From positions 1 to 5,709 of the forward strand of contig JAIXYF010000158.1 of NCBI GenBank assembly GCA_027490345.1: a DNA stretch of 5,709 bases, in the 5' to 3' direction. Source of the DNA: Novosphingobium sp. (GTDB lineage: Bacteria > Pseudomonadota > Alphaproteobacteria > Sphingomonadales > Sphingomonadaceae). Made by a program: the position numbers and the translations under genes. Positions 5,257-5,709 of the stretch are shown here, piece by piece; within the stretch, counting starts at the first letter, position 1; every line of letters begins with the position of its first letter. The notes below the pieces were generated by a model. That model saw nothing but the letters and a program-made list of their open reading frames with translations. It made no database searches and was not told the origin of the DNA.

Positions 5257-5709
5257 TCAGTTCCTGCACTTGAGCAAAGGCATGACCCGCTCGCCAAAAT
5301 CAGCGATCCCGCCGACGAAATCGGGCCAGCTGAACAGCATCCCGTCGATCCCGGTTTCCTGGGCGATCTCATCGATGCGGATCGCCAGCGTCTCCGGGCT
5401 TCCAGCCAGCACCGGGATACCCATGAACGCCATGTTGCCTTCCTCCAGCCCCAACGAAAGTCCGGACTTGAGCCGCTCCGCGATACCGCCTGCATTGGTA
5501 TCCATCGCGGCGCTTGACATGATATTTGCGATGGCACCGTGATCCGCGCCTGCCACGATGGCATCGGCCTGCGCCTTGGCCTCGGCATCGGTGCGCGCCA
5601 CGATCATGTGCATCAGGGCATAGGTGCCGACCCGGCGGTTGTTCGCCGCGGTCGCCGCCTGCACGTTCTCGACGATGGATTTGAGCGCCTCGGGATGAGC
5701 GATGACGAA
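5257..5709 (-). CDS. RutA-like flavin-dependent monooxygenase (luciferase-like family), C-terminal part
   Basis: The frame stays open to the right edge, so the N-terminal part lies outside the window; 150 residues are visible, roughly the last 40 percent of a 350-380-residue luciferase-like monooxygenase. The segment GADHGAIANIMSSAAMDT (54-71 of the fragment) and the ending GIDGMLFSWPDFVGGIADFG (120-139) followed by ERVMPLL closely resemble the C-terminus of RutA and relatives, where 'GADHEA' and 'DDFVKGIEAFGTRI-x-PLM' occur. Such enzymes use reduced FMN from a separate reductase to oxygenate a substrate; RutA opens the pyrimidine ring, and related enzymes oxidise sulfones or other heterocycles. 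The GTG at 5664 lies inside the family alignment and is not a start. The alpha/beta-hydrolase gene begins 4 bases after this stop. Family is secure; the substrate is unknown and true RutA function is doubtful, since no rutB or rutC is seen here. Confidence 0.87.
   Translation of the reverse strand, partial: FVIAHPEALKSIVENVQAATAANNRRVGTYALMHMIVARTDAEAKAQADAIVAGADHGAIANIMSSAAMDTNAGGIAERLKSGLSLGLEEGNMAFMGIPVLAGSPETLAIRIDEIAQETGIDGMLFSWPDFVGGIADFGERVMPLLKCRN

Noticed and set aside
4584..5273. A 229-codon open frame on the + strand opposite the hydrolase-fold gene.
   Set aside because: His/Arg-rich antisense shadow with no domain and no separate support.
5253..5588. An N-terminal extension of 112 residues on the hydrolase-fold protein.
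   Set aside because: The extension overlaps the monooxygenase gene in another frame, is rich in Arg, Ser and Trp, and matches no hydrolase domain. The ATG at 5252 has a good ribosome binding site and gives a normal length.
5257..5664. Treating the GTG at 5664 as a start for a short complete monooxygenase.
   Set aside because: The frame continues open to the window edge with plausible family sequence, and the visible part is only the C-terminal portion of a luciferase-like enzyme.

Overview
The window is gene-dense, GC-rich DNA in which nine coding regions fill almost every base. Codon use (strong G/C bias at third positions), GGA-type ribosome binding sites and the gene families point to an alphaproteobacterium, most likely a sphingomonad (Novosphingobium/Sphingobium-like). 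That assignment is an inference; no phylogenetic marker is present. There are no RNA genes, mobile elements, CRISPR arrays or long repeats. No stretch over 40 bases lies between genes, so no internal promoter region is evident.

Layout: two operon-like blocks converge on a hairpin at about 2836-2860. The left block is on the + strand. It holds the end of a glutathione S-transferase (GST) cut by the window edge, a complete YfcG/Nu-class-like GST, two tandem NTF2/SnoaL-like small proteins that are clearly paralogues, and a classical short-chain dehydrogenase/reductase (SDR). The right block is on the - strand and reads from the right edge inward. It holds the C-terminal part of a RutA-like flavin-dependent (luciferase-like) monooxygenase cut by the window edge, an alpha/beta-hydrolase-fold protein whose nucleophile and base positions are not Ser and His, a class I SAM-dependent methyltransferase with a long N-terminal extension, and a small charged helical protein of unknown function.

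How they may work together (inference): the mix of FMNH2-type monooxygenase, hydrolase-fold enzyme, methyltransferase, SDR, two GSTs and two NTF2-fold proteins looks like a catabolic or modification pathway for a small organic molecule, perhaps aromatic, heterocyclic or terpenoid. The substrate cannot be read from the sequence. The points most worth following are the hydrolase with a rewritten catalytic triad, the RutA-like/hydrolase pairing outside a complete rut operon, the methyltransferase coupled to the unknown small protein, and the tandem NTF2-like pair.
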